Positions 16,102-24,932 are shown, counted from the first letter of the stretch. The stretch is DNA of 64,000 bases from Pelobacter sp. UBA6093 (GCA_002435955.1 DIWZ01000012.1:81284-145283), one strand, 5' to 3'. Numbers and translations are program-made. The notes: generated by a model not told the origin, from the letters alone.

Positions 16102-17358
16102 TTGTTGTGTAGCACTGTGTGCGCTGCCGCTGCCGTGCCACCATCCTCGATCAACCTTTGCGTTGAGGCTTCCGCGGCCGATCTCGCCGCTATTATTAAC
16201 CAGTCTCTCCCTAAAGAACTCTACAAGGGGCAAGGAGGACTGGGAACATCCGTTACAGTTCTGAGGGCTGGCGTGGTAGCAGTTACGGCATCTAATAATT
16301 TTGTCTATCTTACGGTGCCTGTTCAACTGACATTCAGCAATGCAGTATATGAGAGCTACCCGCTTCGGGCAGGACTTAGATTTAAGGTTAAAGTGAATGT
16401 CACACCGGACTGGCACATCAAGACCGAACTTTACTATACCGGATTGTCGGATAATTTAACTGATACATTCAAACTGGGGCCGTTGTCCTTGAAACCGAAA
16501 AGTATGGTGGAGAATATCTCTCAGCCAGTCCAGAAACTTCTCGCGCCGATCATAGATGCCAAAGTTAACGACTCTATCCAGCTCCGCGCCAAGGTTGCTC
16601 CACTCTGGCGAAATGCGTTTTCCCCGACACTGGTCAGTAAAGAATTCAGCGCATGGCTGAAGCTGACACCAGAAAAAATAGTCATGAGTCCACTGTCGAC
16701 GGTAAACAATCATATTCGGTTGTCCATGGGTGTCATTACCGGTGCCGAGATCATTGTCGGGCCAAAGCCGGCCGCAGCTCCGGTGAAGCCGTTACCTCCA
16801 GTAAAACATTGCCCGACTTTCGACAAAAGTTTTCATATTCAGCTTGCCACTGACATCTTCATGGCCGATCTCGTGACTGCGCTAAACCCGGTGTTGCTGA
16901 ACAAGACCTTCGGCGATGATAAGAAAATTACCATCAATAATTTCAACCTGAAGGGGGAAGACGGCCGTCTGGTTGTTGTTCTGAACACTGCCGGAGATTT
17001 CAATGGTCAATTAACGCTGTTTGCGAAACCCGTGCACAACCCACAGGATAATTCGCTTACTTTTGAAAATGTCGATTTTGACACAAAGAACGCAGGGTGG
17101 TTGATAAGTGCCGGAAGTTGGCTATTCAGTAGTTCTATTCGAGGTGCGATCAAGAAGAAGCTCGACACTGCTGTCGCAGAGCAATTAGAGATGGCTCGCC
17201 TTAAAGCGTCCACGGTGATGTCCAGCGTGCAAGTAGCCGAACACGTTAAATTGGCCGGTGCCGTCAAGTCTTTGTCTATTGGCGAGGCAACGGTGTTAAA
17301 CGATCGTTTGTCGGTGCAGGTCATCGCCCAGGGCGAGTCGAGTGTCAGGCTGAATTAA
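16102..17358 (+). CDS. DUF4403 family exported protein
   Basis: The 418-residue body (PPSSINLCVEASAADLAAII onward) fits DUF4403, a family of lipid-binding-fold-like exported proteins of unknown function. The start is uncertain: the TTG at 16102 given here cuts into a hydrophobic leader. Read upstream in the same frame, the leader LYRLFLLFLFLLCSTVCA continues to a stop at 16048 with no ATG, GTG or TTG before it. An ATT at 16069 would give a complete signal peptide, as would a one-base frame change linking ATG 16058. Convergent with the large sensor kinase. Regulation is not visible. Confidence 0.75.
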   Translation: MLCSTVCAAAAVPPSSINLCVEASAADLAAIINQSLPKELYKGQGGLGTSVTVLRAGVVAVTASNNFVYLTVPVQLTFSNAVYESYPLRAGLRFKVKVNVTPDWHIKTELYYTGLSDNLTDTFKLGPLSLKPKSMVENISQPVQKLLAPIIDAKVNDSIQLRAKVAPLWRNAFSPTLVSKEFSAWLKLTPEKIVMSPLSTVNNHIRLSMGVITGAEIIVGPKPAAAPVKPLPPVKHCPTFDKSFHIQLATDIFMADLVTALNPVLLNKTFGDDKKITINNFNLKGEDGRLVVVLNTAGDFNGQLTLFAKPVHNPQDNSLTFENVDFDTKNAGWLISAGSWLFSSSIRGAIKKKLDTAVAEQLEMARLKASTVMSSVQVAEHVKLAGAVKSLSIGEATVLNDRLSVQVIAQGESSVRLN

Positions 17359-17436
17359 AGTCGGATCGTGACTCCAAAAGGAAATCATTAAGCGACAGAT
17401 GAGGGGAGAGAGTGTCCTGATTGATTTCTCTGATCC

Positions 17437-20400
17437 TCAGAGGACGCCCCTATCCGGCATGTTGACAGCTATTCTGAATTGGGCGCCGGAGTCCGTGTTG
17501 TGGGCGGTCAATGAACCGTGCATATTTTTTTCGATGATGTTTTTCGACATGTGGAGACCGATACCGGTACCGCCACTTGCCTCCTTGGTCGTGACATACA
17601 GGTCGAAAATGTTGCTGACAATCGATTCCGGAATTCCCCCGGCATTGTCCGTTATGGTAACAACGGCCCTGTTTCCTTCTGCAATACCCTTTATCATTAT
17701 CTTCGGCTTCTCGGTATTTCGTTCTTTCAGTGCATCCCTTGCATTGGACAATACATTGAGGAGTACCTGGATATATTCCCTCGGATAGCCCGTCGCCAGC
17801 AGACCAGAATCGACATCGAGCTCAACGGCAATGGACTGATTTTTCAACGCTGGTGAAATAAAAGTCAAAGCGTTGTCGACGGAGTCACTGATGCGGAATG
17901 CCGTTTTTTCCTTGTCGGGCCGGTAGAAGTCCCTGAAGACTTCAATGGTCTGCGCCATATGTTCCAGCAGATCCGTCGTTTTGTTGATGGTTTCCTGGAT
18001 ATTCTCGGCTGTCAGTTCATTGCAGGTATGTGAATCCCACAGATTCTGAACAAGGAGGGAAGCAACGGTTAGCGGCTGTTTCAATTGATGGGCTATATGC
18101 TCCAGAAGGTCACCCATCGCGGCCTGACGATTCTGCTGAATCAGCATTATGTCCTTTTCCCGGTTTTTTACCACTTCTTCCTGAACCCTGTGCTCCAGGG
18201 TGTGATTCAGTTCTTCCAGCTGCTGTTTCTGACGTTTGAGCTGCTCTTCGATCTGTTTGCGCTCGGTGATATCGATGACGATCCCTTCGAAGTTTTTGAC
18301 GTCTCCCGCAGCGTTCCGTTCAACATTGGTGTGTTCGCTTACCCAGCGGATCTCCCCCCCCTTGGTTCGGATTCGGTACTCCAGTCGGAGTTGATCTGCT
18401 CCTTCATTGCAAAAATTGTAGACCTCCCGGGTTACCCGGTCCAGGTCATCAGGGAGTATTATGGAAGCATAGGTGATGGAGCCGGAAAGAAATTCATCTG
18501 GAGTATAACCGAACTGTATTATATTTCTGGAAACCAGCTCAACGGGCCACTCATCTTTACCCTTCCAACGGAACAGCACTACCGGACTGTTTTCCACCAC
18601 CAGGTTGGCTTGCCGCAACGCCTCTTCCATCTGCTTTCGCTCGGTAAAGTCTTGAGTGAATTCGACCATTCCAATGAGCCGGCCTGTGTCGTTCCTCACC
18701 GGGTAGGCGCGGATAAACCACACTCTTCCGTCGGGTGTATAAATCTCCGCTTCCTGTGGCTGTCCCGTTTCCCTTGCCGCCAGCACCGGACAATCAGGAC
18801 AAGGTTCGCTGCGCTGGTGCCACACTTCCCAGCAATGCCGCTTTTGCAGTTCTTCAGGGGCCAAGTTCACCGAGTCGCCGGCTGCCAAATTGGCCCACAG
18901 TATGTTCATGTCGGGATCGAAATATATGACATGGGCGTGCGTAATGTTCAAAATCAGGGACTTCTCCCGTTCGGAAGCCCTCAGCGCCTCTTCGATTCGC
19001 TTGCGTTCGGTGATGTCCTGATTTGCTCCGAGCGTCCTTACAATGCGTCCCTCCTGATCGCGCACAGCCGTGCAGCGAACGACAATGAACCGCACCTCTC
19101 CGTCGGCGCGGAGGATTCGATGCTCTACCTGATTGGTGAAATTGGCATCGGTACTTGCCATGGCCCGTTCGATTTCCCGGGCGACAAGTGAGGAGTCCTC
19201 CGCAGGAAGAAATTTCGCGGCATAGGCCGAGGAGGACATCTGTGGTCCCCCTTCCCGCTCCGCAGTGGTGCCGTAGAGCGCATAGAACCGATCGTCGAAG
19301 GTGAACATGTCGGTTTTGATGTCATAATCCCACTGCACCAGCTTGGCCAGGTCCATGTTAAGGTTGAGCCGCGCCTCGCTTTCCCGCAACGCCTCTGTCG
19401 CCCTGGCCAGTTCCGCGGTCCGCTCCTCGACCCGTTTTTCCAGCTCATCGCGCGCATGCCGGAGCTCTTCTTCCATTCGCTTGCGCTCGCTGATGTCCGT
19501 CGCGAAGGCGCAGTTGTATTCTTTGCCGTCAAAGGTCACGTAGTTGGAGCGTATCTCAACCGGGTAAACGCGGCCGTTTTTTGCGCGATGAAAGGATTCC
19601 ATGATAATCGATCCATGCTGCTGCAGATTTCGCCAATGTTCGGCAAACACTTCCGGGGGGTGGATTGGGTCGATGTCAGGGATCGACAGCTGCAAAAGTT
19701 CCTCGCGCGAGTAGCCTAAAGCACGGCAGGCCGCATCATTGACATAGAAGAAATGTCCGCCCTTCGTCATCCAGAAGGCCTGATCCAGCGCCCTGTCGAT
19801 GGCATACTGGGTGAAACGCAATGCTTCTTCGCTCCTGCGAAGTTCCTCGGTGCGCTGCTCTACCCGCCTTTTCAGCATCCCGGACCAGATGAGAAAGGCA
19901 ACACAAAGCGCCGCCACAAGCGACAATGACAGGACGTAGAATTTAACGGTTTCCCACAAGTCCTTTCTCTCGTATACGCCAAACCATTTTTCATAGATAT
20001 CCCGGTATTTACCGTTGACTTTCAGGATTTTCAATCCTTCATCGAGTTGGTAAAGCAGTTCCTGGTCGCCTTTGCGCACCGCGAAGCAGTATTGAAAATG
20101 AGGCAGCTCGGTTTTGAAAGTTTTGATATTGGTGAGAGCGAAACTTTTGACAAAATGCTCTCCCTGCAGCCAGGACGCCATGATGGCACAGTCATGTTTT
20201 CCGGAAGCCAGAAGCTTCAACGCCTGTCCGGTCTCCGTCACCGCCACGATGCGGGATGCCATGCCGCTTTGTCTCAGGGCATCATGGATGATATCCCCTT
20301 CCTGGACGATGATCTCCTTGCCCTGGATATCCGCAAAAGAACGAATCGGGGAATCCTTGCGCACGAACAGTCCTGAAGTGACCAAGGTATGCGGAACGGA

Positions 20401-20718
20401 AAAATCGACCAGGTTGTTCCGGTCCAGGGAGTAATACATCCCGGCCAGCGCATTGATACCGCCCTGCTCCAGTTCTTGTCTGACCTCCGGCCACGGACCG
20501 AGTCGGAATTCCGCTTCGAAGCCCATGACATCGGCCACCGCCCGCATCAACTCGATGTTGAATCCGGTCGGTTCCCCGTTTTCAAGAAACTCGTAGGGAG
20601 GGCAGTCATGGTCGCCGCCGATGATAAGTTTCGACTTCGTCGATACGGAGCCCGCTCCCATCGCGGCCGGGACGGACAGCGCCAGAATAATGCCGAGAAT
20701 CATTAATGACCGGATCAT
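17437..20718 (-). CDS. Large sensor histidine kinase: periplasmic solute-binding domain plus PAS array
   Basis: The 1093-residue hybrid sensor begins with a signal/anchor, then a family-3 solute-binding domain (about residues 30-250, KLIIGGDHDCPPYEFLENGE), a transmembrane helix near 265-285, and four PAS/PAC units. The third PAS contains HCWEV and EPCPDCPVLA cysteines. The kinase core has the H box HIAHQLKQPL and ATPase motifs NVLSNARDAL and GGTGIGLHMSK. No receiver domain follows, so it must signal to a separate regulator, possibly the LuxR-type protein upstream. ATG 20718 is chosen after AGAGG; in-frame starts further up run through a terminator hairpin. The ligand is unknown; amino acids are usual for this domain. 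Confidence 0.92.
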   Translation of the reverse strand: MIRSLMILGIILALSVPAAMGAGSVSTKSKLIIGGDHDCPPYEFLENGEPTGFNIELMRAVADVMGFEAEFRLGPWPEVRQELEQGGINALAGMYYSLDRNNLVDFSVPHTLVTSGLFVRKDSPIRSFADIQGKEIIVQEGDIIHDALRQSGMASRIVAVTETGQALKLLASGKHDCAIMASWLQGEHFVKSFALTNIKTFKTELPHFQYCFAVRKGDQELLYQLDEGLKILKVNGKYRDIYEKWFGVYERKDLWETVKFYVLSLSLVAALCVAFLIWSGMLKRRVEQRTEELRRSEEALRFTQYAIDRALDQAFWMTKGGHFFYVNDAACRALGYSREELLQLSIPDIDPIHPPEVFAEHWRNLQQHGSIIMESFHRAKNGRVYPVEIRSNYVTFDGKEYNCAFATDISERKRMEEELRHARDELEKRVEERTAELARATEALRESEARLNLNMDLAKLVQWDYDIKTDMFTFDDRFYALYGTTAEREGGPQMSSSAYAAKFLPAEDSSLVAREIERAMASTDANFTNQVEHRILRADGEVRFIVVRCTAVRDQEGRIVRTLGANQDITERKRIEEALRASEREKSLILNITHAHVIYFDPDMNILWANLAAGDSVNLAPEELQKRHCWEVWHQRSEPCPDCPVLAARETGQPQEAEIYTPDGRVWFIRAYPVRNDTGRLIGMVEFTQDFTERKQMEEALRQANLVVENSPVVLFRWKGKDEWPVELVSRNIIQFGYTPDEFLSGSITYASIILPDDLDRVTREVYNFCNEGADQLRLEYRIRTKGGEIRWVSEHTNVERNAAGDVKNFEGIVIDITERKQIEEQLKRQKQQLEELNHTLEHRVQEEVVKNREKDIMLIQQNRQAAMGDLLEHIAHQLKQPLTVASLLVQNLWDSHTCNELTAENIQETINKTTDLLEHMAQTIEVFRDFYRPDKEKTAFRISDSVDNALTFISPALKNQSIAVELDVDSGLLATGYPREYIQVLLNVLSNARDALKERNTEKPKIMIKGIAEGNRAVVTITDNAGGIPESIVSNIFDLYVTTKEASGGTGIGLHMSKNIIEKNMHGSLTAHNTDSGAQFRIAVNMPDRGVL

Positions 20719-20740
20719 CTTGGACCTCTTGAGGGCCGAA

Positions 20741-20787
20741 AACAAAAAAAGCCGCTCCATCAGCATCCTGCTGAATCGAGCGGCTTT
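20741..20787 (-). terminator. Strong terminator hairpin in the leader of the large kinase gene
   Basis: On the minus strand AAAGCCGCTC and GAGCGGCTTT pair (10 bp), with an inner TCAGCA/TGCTGA stem, followed by TTTTTGTTTT. It sits 190 bp after the response-regulator stop and only ~22 bp before the ATG of the large kinase, too close for a separate promoter between them. It may be a simple terminator of the upstream pair or an attenuator for the kinase. Confidence 0.85.
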
Positions 20788-20976
20788 AACGCGACGGCCG
20801 TGAACTCTTCTTTCAAATCCATCCCTCCCGGAGCTTAATGGCATGATGTCACAACAGGGGATCAGTTTTTTAAGTGCCTTGAATGTTAAATAAAGTTAAA
20901 GATTTTTCAATCAGGCATTTCCCTAGAATCAACTGCAAAATCCCCGAAAGTCGAAAAAAGAGGAGGATGTCTCGAA

Positions 20977-21627
20977 TCAATCGAGATGAGTGATCCCCTC
21001 CCGAATGGCGTATCGCGTAAGTCCGGCGACATTGTGGAGATTGAGTTTTCGCATGATCTGCTGGCGATGGGTCTCCACGGTTTTCCCGCTGACGCCGAGG
21101 GCAAAGGCTATTTCCTTGGTGCTCTGTCCTTCAGCGATGAGCTGCAGCACCTCCCGCTCCCTGTTCGAGAGAAGCGAGCCGTCCGATGCTTGCGATTCGG
21201 GCAGGCGCTTCACGTAATCCCTAACAATGATTCCGGTAATTTTGGGGCTGAGATAGGTTTCATTGCCGGCGACGACACGTATGGCCCTGACCAGTTCTTC
21301 GCAGGCGCAGTCTTTCAGAATGTAACCTTTGGCTCCCGCGGCCAGGGCTTCCACCACGAAACGCCTGGCCGAGTGCATGGAGAGCGCGAGAGTCCTGATG
21401 CCAGGGTTCTCACCGGAAATCCTGCGAATCGCCTCGATGCCGTTCATTTCCGGCATGGCGATGTCGATGACGGCCACATCGGGTCGCAGCTCCCCGGCGA
21501 GTTGCAGAGCGGTTCTGCCATTGTCCCCCATGGCGATGACTGCCATGTCGGGCTCTTTTTCCAGGATTGACCGCAGACCTTCCCGTACAATTTTGTGGTC
21601 GTCAACCAGCAGAATCCTGATAGTCAT
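20977..21627 (-). CDS. NarL/LuxR-family response regulator
   Basis: The 216-residue protein has an N-terminal receiver domain (LLVDDHKIVREG, phospho-acceptor Asp55 in VIDIAMPEMNG, conserved switch Ser and Lys) and a C-terminal LuxR helix-turn-helix (LSNREREVLQLIAEGQSTKE, then VETHRQQIMRKL). It should bind DNA as a dimer when phosphorylated. Its ATG overlaps the stop of the upstream histidine kinase by four bases, so the two form a co-translated pair. The target operon is unknown; the large sensor kinase next downstream is an obvious candidate partner or target. Confidence 0.95.
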   Translation of the reverse strand: MTIRILLVDDHKIVREGLRSILEKEPDMAVIAMGDNGRTALQLAGELRPDVAVIDIAMPEMNGIEAIRRISGENPGIRTLALSMHSARRFVVEALAAGAKGYILKDCACEELVRAIRVVAGNETYLSPKITGIIVRDYVKRLPESQASDGSLLSNREREVLQLIAEGQSTKEIAFALGVSGKTVETHRQQIMRKLNLHNVAGLTRYAIREGITHLD

Positions 21628-22796
21628 GGCTGTCTCCTGCTTGTTGATAGTTTCTTCTTCCGGAGCGGGAGGATGAGGGTGACACGCGCGCCGTCTCCCA
21701 TCCTGGATTCGACCTCAAGCTGTCCCCCCATGTATTCGATTCTTTGGCGGATATTGAATAGACCAAAGCCGCGTTTCCTGGGCCGCATGCCGTTCATGGC
21801 GTCGAATCCCATACCGTCGTCCACCACGTTGATTCTTATCCTGCCGGAAACCTTTTCAATCGAAATTCCGACCTTTTTTGCCTTGGCATGTTTCGCGACA
21901 TTGACCAGCAGTTCCCGCACCATCTGGTAAAGAGCAACCTCGGTCTCCTCATCGAGCGGGTTCCTGTTTCCATCATCCTGGAATGCCACCTGGAAACCGT
22001 ACTTCTCCTCGAACTCCTCCCCGAGCCATTCCACGGCGGCTTCAAGGCCCACCTCGTACAGTAGCGGCGGGCTGAGTTGAAAGGTCAATGATCGGATGTC
22101 TTCCAGGGAGTGGGTAATCAGTTGCCTTATTTCACCGAGTGATGCCTCGAAATCTCCGGCCGGCAAGTCAGGAGACAGCGAATCAAGTCGTATCTTGCTC
22201 ATGACCAGGGTCTGCCCCACCTGATCGTGAAGTTCGGTGGCGATGCGTCGCCGCTCTCTCTCTTCGGCGAGTGATAGCTCGGCTGTAAGTGAGGTCAGTT
22301 GCTCGGTCCTTTCCCTGACGCGCGATTCCAGTTCGGCATGGGCTTTTTGCAGGGCATCCTCGGCCCGTTTTCGTTCGGTGATGTCCTGAACGAACGAGAA
22401 AGTGTATGTCTTGCCTTGGAAATTCACATTATTGGCGGTTATCTCCACCGGAAATGTCGATCCATCCCTCCGTCGGTGAACCGTCTCGTGGGTCGCCGAA
22501 CCCGAGGCATCGAGCATTTGCTTTATTTTGGACATTTTTTCATAGGTAATGAACGGATCGATGTCATAGACACTAAGTGCGCACAGTTCTTCTTTCGAAT
22601 AACCGAGATTGGAACATGCAAAGTCATTGGCGCTGAAGATAGTTCCATTCTCATCTGTATGATAGATGCCTATTGCCGCCTTATCGAGGCACAAGCGGAA
22701 CAGGAGGAGGGCTTCCACGGTATCAGCCGGGTTCCATTCCGGAACGCGCATTCTCAGCAGTTGCAGTTTACTCTCGAGCCGTTTATGTTCATTCAT
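21624..22796 (-). CDS. PAS-containing NarX-type sensor histidine kinase
   Basis: The 390-residue protein has no transmembrane segment, so it is cytosolic. One PAS/PAC domain (about residues 30-150, with VDITANNVNFQGKTYTFS-like core and FVQDITERKRAE) leads through a coiled coil to a HisKA_3 dimerisation domain with the phospho-acceptor in ATELHDQVGQTL, then an HATPase_c domain (VDDGMGFDAMNG, GFGLFNIRQRIEYMGG). HisKA_3 kinases pair with NarL-type regulators, as found immediately downstream with a four-base overlap. The signal bound by the PAS domain cannot be read from sequence. Confidence 0.94.
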   Translation of the reverse strand: MNEHKRLESKLQLLRMRVPEWNPADTVEALLLFRLCLDKAAIGIYHTDENGTIFSANDFACSNLGYSKEELCALSVYDIDPFITYEKMSKIKQMLDASGSATHETVHRRRDGSTFPVEITANNVNFQGKTYTFSFVQDITERKRAEDALQKAHAELESRVRERTEQLTSLTAELSLAEERERRRIATELHDQVGQTLVMSKIRLDSLSPDLPAGDFEASLGEIRQLITHSLEDIRSLTFQLSPPLLYEVGLEAAVEWLGEEFEEKYGFQVAFQDDGNRNPLDEETEVALYQMVRELLVNVAKHAKAKKVGISIEKVSGRIRINVVDDGMGFDAMNGMRPRKRGFGLFNIRQRIEYMGGQLEVESRMGDGARVTLILPLRKKKLSTSRRQP

Positions 22797-22856
22797 GGAT
22801 CAAAAATAACTTCACTTCTACCTAAGGGCAAGGTTTTTATTAAATTTTCCAGAGTT

Positions 22857-22906
22857 TGTCGGACTATCCGGGCCGAATTTGCAGCCGGCGCATGGATAGT
22901 CCGACA
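22857..22906. repeat. REP-like palindrome, complete copy
   Basis: TGTCGGACTATCC (22857-22869) and GGATAGTCCGACA (22894-22906) are exact inverted repeats around GGGCCGAATTTGCAGCCGGC. The same palindrome is at 49524-49580, and half copies or degenerate copies lie at 24316, 35617 and 63917. Intergenic, 5' of the PAS kinase. Confidence 0.9.
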
Positions 22907-22988
22907 GTCTCCTGGGCTTGATAGAATGGCAAGGGGCAACAACGCTGGAGGGGGGGAGGGCTGGACCGGAGAAATGCTTCCCAAAAAT

Positions 22989-23283
22989 GCAAAAGAGCCT
23001 GACGCTTTCGCTGAGTTTTTCCTCTTTTTTAAGGAGGCTCTCCGCGCTCATCAGGCTCTACCCCCCGTTCTCAAGGAAATTATTCTGCTTTTTCCTTAAG
23101 TTATTCACACCGACTTTATTTTGCTTTTTCGATGTGTCTGCGAGGGTGCATAAGTTCTTTCGGCTTGGAGAAATTTATGCTCGCCGCCTGTTTCGTTTCG
23201 ACAAACCGCTTATTCCCGGTTTTGCCTTACGATCAGAACTTACAATTTCATTCTACTGCTATGGGACAGGAAAAGCAACCTCC
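22989..23283. repeat. ~295-bp structured intergenic element, copy A
   Basis: Homologous (about 70-75% by eye) along its length to 39025-39322. Shared landmarks: GCAAAAGAGCCTGA start, a CTCAAGGAAA/TTTCCTTAAG hairpin (23070-23100), a CGATGTG segment, GGGTGCATA, and a closing AAAAGCAA-CCTCC. AGAGCCTGA pairs perfectly with TCAGGCTCT (23051-23059). No open frame is shared in a way that suggests a protein. With the REP copy this accounts for the 617-bp gap between the kinase and the GFA gene. Confidence 0.75.
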
Positions 23284-23413
23284 CATCACCTGGCCAGATT
23301 CCAAAGCATACGGGTAGGTTTAAAGGTTCGCCTTCTCCTTCCGTGCATAACAGATCATGCTATCATCATTTTATGACACACCGTGTGCCTCACAGAAAAA
23401 GGGGGAGACGCAT

Positions 23414-23818
23414 ATGAAGAAGACTTATACAGGCAGCTGTCACTGCGGCAAGGTGCGTTATGAGGCAGATATCGATCTGAGCGAGGGCACTTTTAAATGC
23501 AACTGCTCGATCTGCAGCAAAACGCGATACTGGCTGACCATAGTCAAGCCGGATGCTTTTCGGTTGCTTGAAGGAGAAGAGGACCTCAGTGATTACCAGT
23601 TCGGCATTCGGAATATCCATCACCTTTTCTGCCGCCAATGCGGGATCCATGCATTCGGAAGGGGGAATATCCCGGATCTTGGCGGCAAGGTTTACGCTGT
23701 CAATCTCATGTGCCTCGACGATGTGGATGCCAATGAACTGGTTAATGCGCCCGTCACCTATAAAGATGGTCGCAACGATAATTGGCAAACGCCGCCGAGC
23801 GAAACTCGCCACCTGTAA
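23414..23818 (+). CDS. GFA/CENP-V family zinc protein
   Basis: The 134-residue protein belongs to the GFA (glutathione-dependent formaldehyde-activating enzyme-like) fold with the expected cysteine sets: GSCHCGKVRYEADI, then CNCSICSKTRY and FCRQCGIHAFGRG. These bind structural and catalytic zinc. Most members have no proven activity with glutathione-formaldehyde adducts, so the name is structural. The start ATG 23414 follows GGGGGAG with correct spacing; an upstream in-frame start at 23357 lacks one. It is followed after 92 bp by a DUF488 gene. Confidence 0.9.
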   Translation: MKKTYTGSCHCGKVRYEADIDLSEGTFKCNCSICSKTRYWLTIVKPDAFRLLEGEEDLSDYQFGIRNIHHLFCRQCGIHAFGRGNIPDLGGKVYAVNLMCLDDVDANELVNAPVTYKDGRNDNWQTPPSETRHL

Positions 23819-23910
23819 TGGCGGATAGACTTGAGACTTACCCCTCCGGGTTTTCGGACACAATCGGCCTGGAACAGGTCTTTGCCGGGTCGGATTCAGG
23901 AGCCGGGTTT

Positions 23911-24276
23911 ATGGATATCAGGCTGAAGCGGGCATATTGCAAACCTGAACGCCTGGATGGTTTCCGGGTGCTGGTGGATGGCCTTTGGCCGCGTGGACTC
24001 AGCAAGGATGATTTGCAGCTGGATGCCTGGCTGAAGGAGTTGGCTCCCAGCGCCGCGTTGCGCCGGTGGTTCGGGCACGATGCGGATCGCTGGCAGGAAT
24101 TCAAACAGCGCTACTTTGCCGAACTGGACGAAAACCCCGACTTGATCAAAGTTTTGCTGCGCGAGCTTCGCCGGGGTCGCGTGACCCTGGTGTACGGTGC
24201 CAGAGAGGAAAAATTCAACAACGCAGTGGCTCTCAAGGACTATTTAGGAAAAAAATTGCGGCAGCATGCTGAATAG
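23911..24276 (+). CDS. DUF488 family protein (YeaO-like)
   Basis: The 121-residue protein has the DUF488 signature RVLVDGLWPRGLSKDDLQLD, followed by WLKELAPSAALRRWFGHD and a C-terminal RGRVTLVYGAREEKFNNAVAL. The family is widespread with no assigned biochemical role. ATG 23911 is chosen because AGGAG sits 9-10 bases upstream; the frame is open to 23782 but that part has no family similarity. It stands between the GFA gene and msrA, separated from msrA by a REP-like repeat. Confidence 0.88.
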   Translation: MDIRLKRAYCKPERLDGFRVLVDGLWPRGLSKDDLQLDAWLKELAPSAALRRWFGHDADRWQEFKQRYFAELDENPDLIKVLLRELRRGRVTLVYGAREEKFNNAVALKDYLGKKLRQHAE

Positions 24277-24315
24277 AATGGGGGTAACTCTGGCGGAAAA
24301 CAAACCTTTCGACGC

Positions 24316-24364
24316 TCTGTCAGGGGCCGCTCGGCTCGGCCCGGATAGTCCGACAGACTCCTGG
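24316..24364. repeat. REP-like repeat, right arm intact
   Basis: GGATAGTCCGACAG (24343-24356) with the flank ACTCCTGGAG matches the right arm of the complete REP palindrome at 22857. The left arm is degenerate (CTGTCAGG near 24317). It lies directly before the msrA ribosome-binding site. Confidence 0.75.
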
Positions 24365-24380
24365 AGAGGAGATTTGGCCC

Positions 24381-24932
24381 ATGACCAAAAAACATGAAAC
24401 GGCGACCCTGGCTGCTGGCTGCTTCTGGTGCGTGGAAGCGGTGTTCAGCCGTCTCCGGGGGGTGGCGCAGGTGAGCTCTGGCTATGCCGGTGGAACGCTG
24501 TCGCATCCCGACTATCTGGAGGTCTGCGGCGGCACGACCGGTCACGCCGAGGCGGTTCAGATCATGTTCGATCCCGATGAGATTTCTTTTGCCGAGCTGC
24601 TCGAGGTCTTCTGGCGCAGCCACGACCCCACCACCCCGGACCGCCAGGGCGCCGATGTCGGCAGCCAGTACCGCTCGGTCATCTTCTATCACGATGAGAA
24701 CCAGCACCAGGTTGCCGAGCATTCAAAACGGGAAGCCGAAGCGGCGGGTCTCTGGCCCGACCCTATCGTGACCAGTATCGTCCCCTTCACCAATTTCTAC
24801 CTGGCCGAGAGGCACCATCAGGACTTCTACCGACTCAATCCAGACGAATTCTACTGTCGGATGGTCATCGATCCGAAGATTAAAAAGCTGCAGAAAGAGT
24901 TCGCCGCTATGCTGAAGTCTCTCGCGCCATGA
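24381..24932 (+). CDS. msrA: Peptide-methionine (S)-S-oxide reductase MsrA
   Basis: MsrA repairs S-epimer methionine sulfoxide in oxidised proteins using thioredoxin. The 183-residue protein has the catalytic motif GCFWCVEAVF near residue 14, SSGYAGG and the HAEAVQIMFDP block of the family, plus YRSVIFYHDENQ. There is no signal peptide, so it is cytosolic. Start ATG 24381 has an AGGAG 12-13 bases upstream. Its stop overlaps the capA-like start by four bases (ATGA), an uncommon operon partner for msrA. Confidence 0.96.
   Translation: MTKKHETATLAAGCFWCVEAVFSRLRGVAQVSSGYAGGTLSHPDYLEVCGGTTGHAEAVQIMFDPDEISFAELLEVFWRSHDPTTPDRQGADVGSQYRSVIFYHDENQHQVAEHSKREAEAAGLWPDPIVTSIVPFTNFYLAERHHQDFYRLNPDEFYCRMVIDPKIKKLQKEFAAMLKSLAP

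Noticed and set aside
20741..20880. Possible cyclic di-GMP or other known riboswitch in the leader of the large kinase
   Set aside because: No GEMM-type or other recognised riboswitch core was found; only the terminator hairpin is supported.
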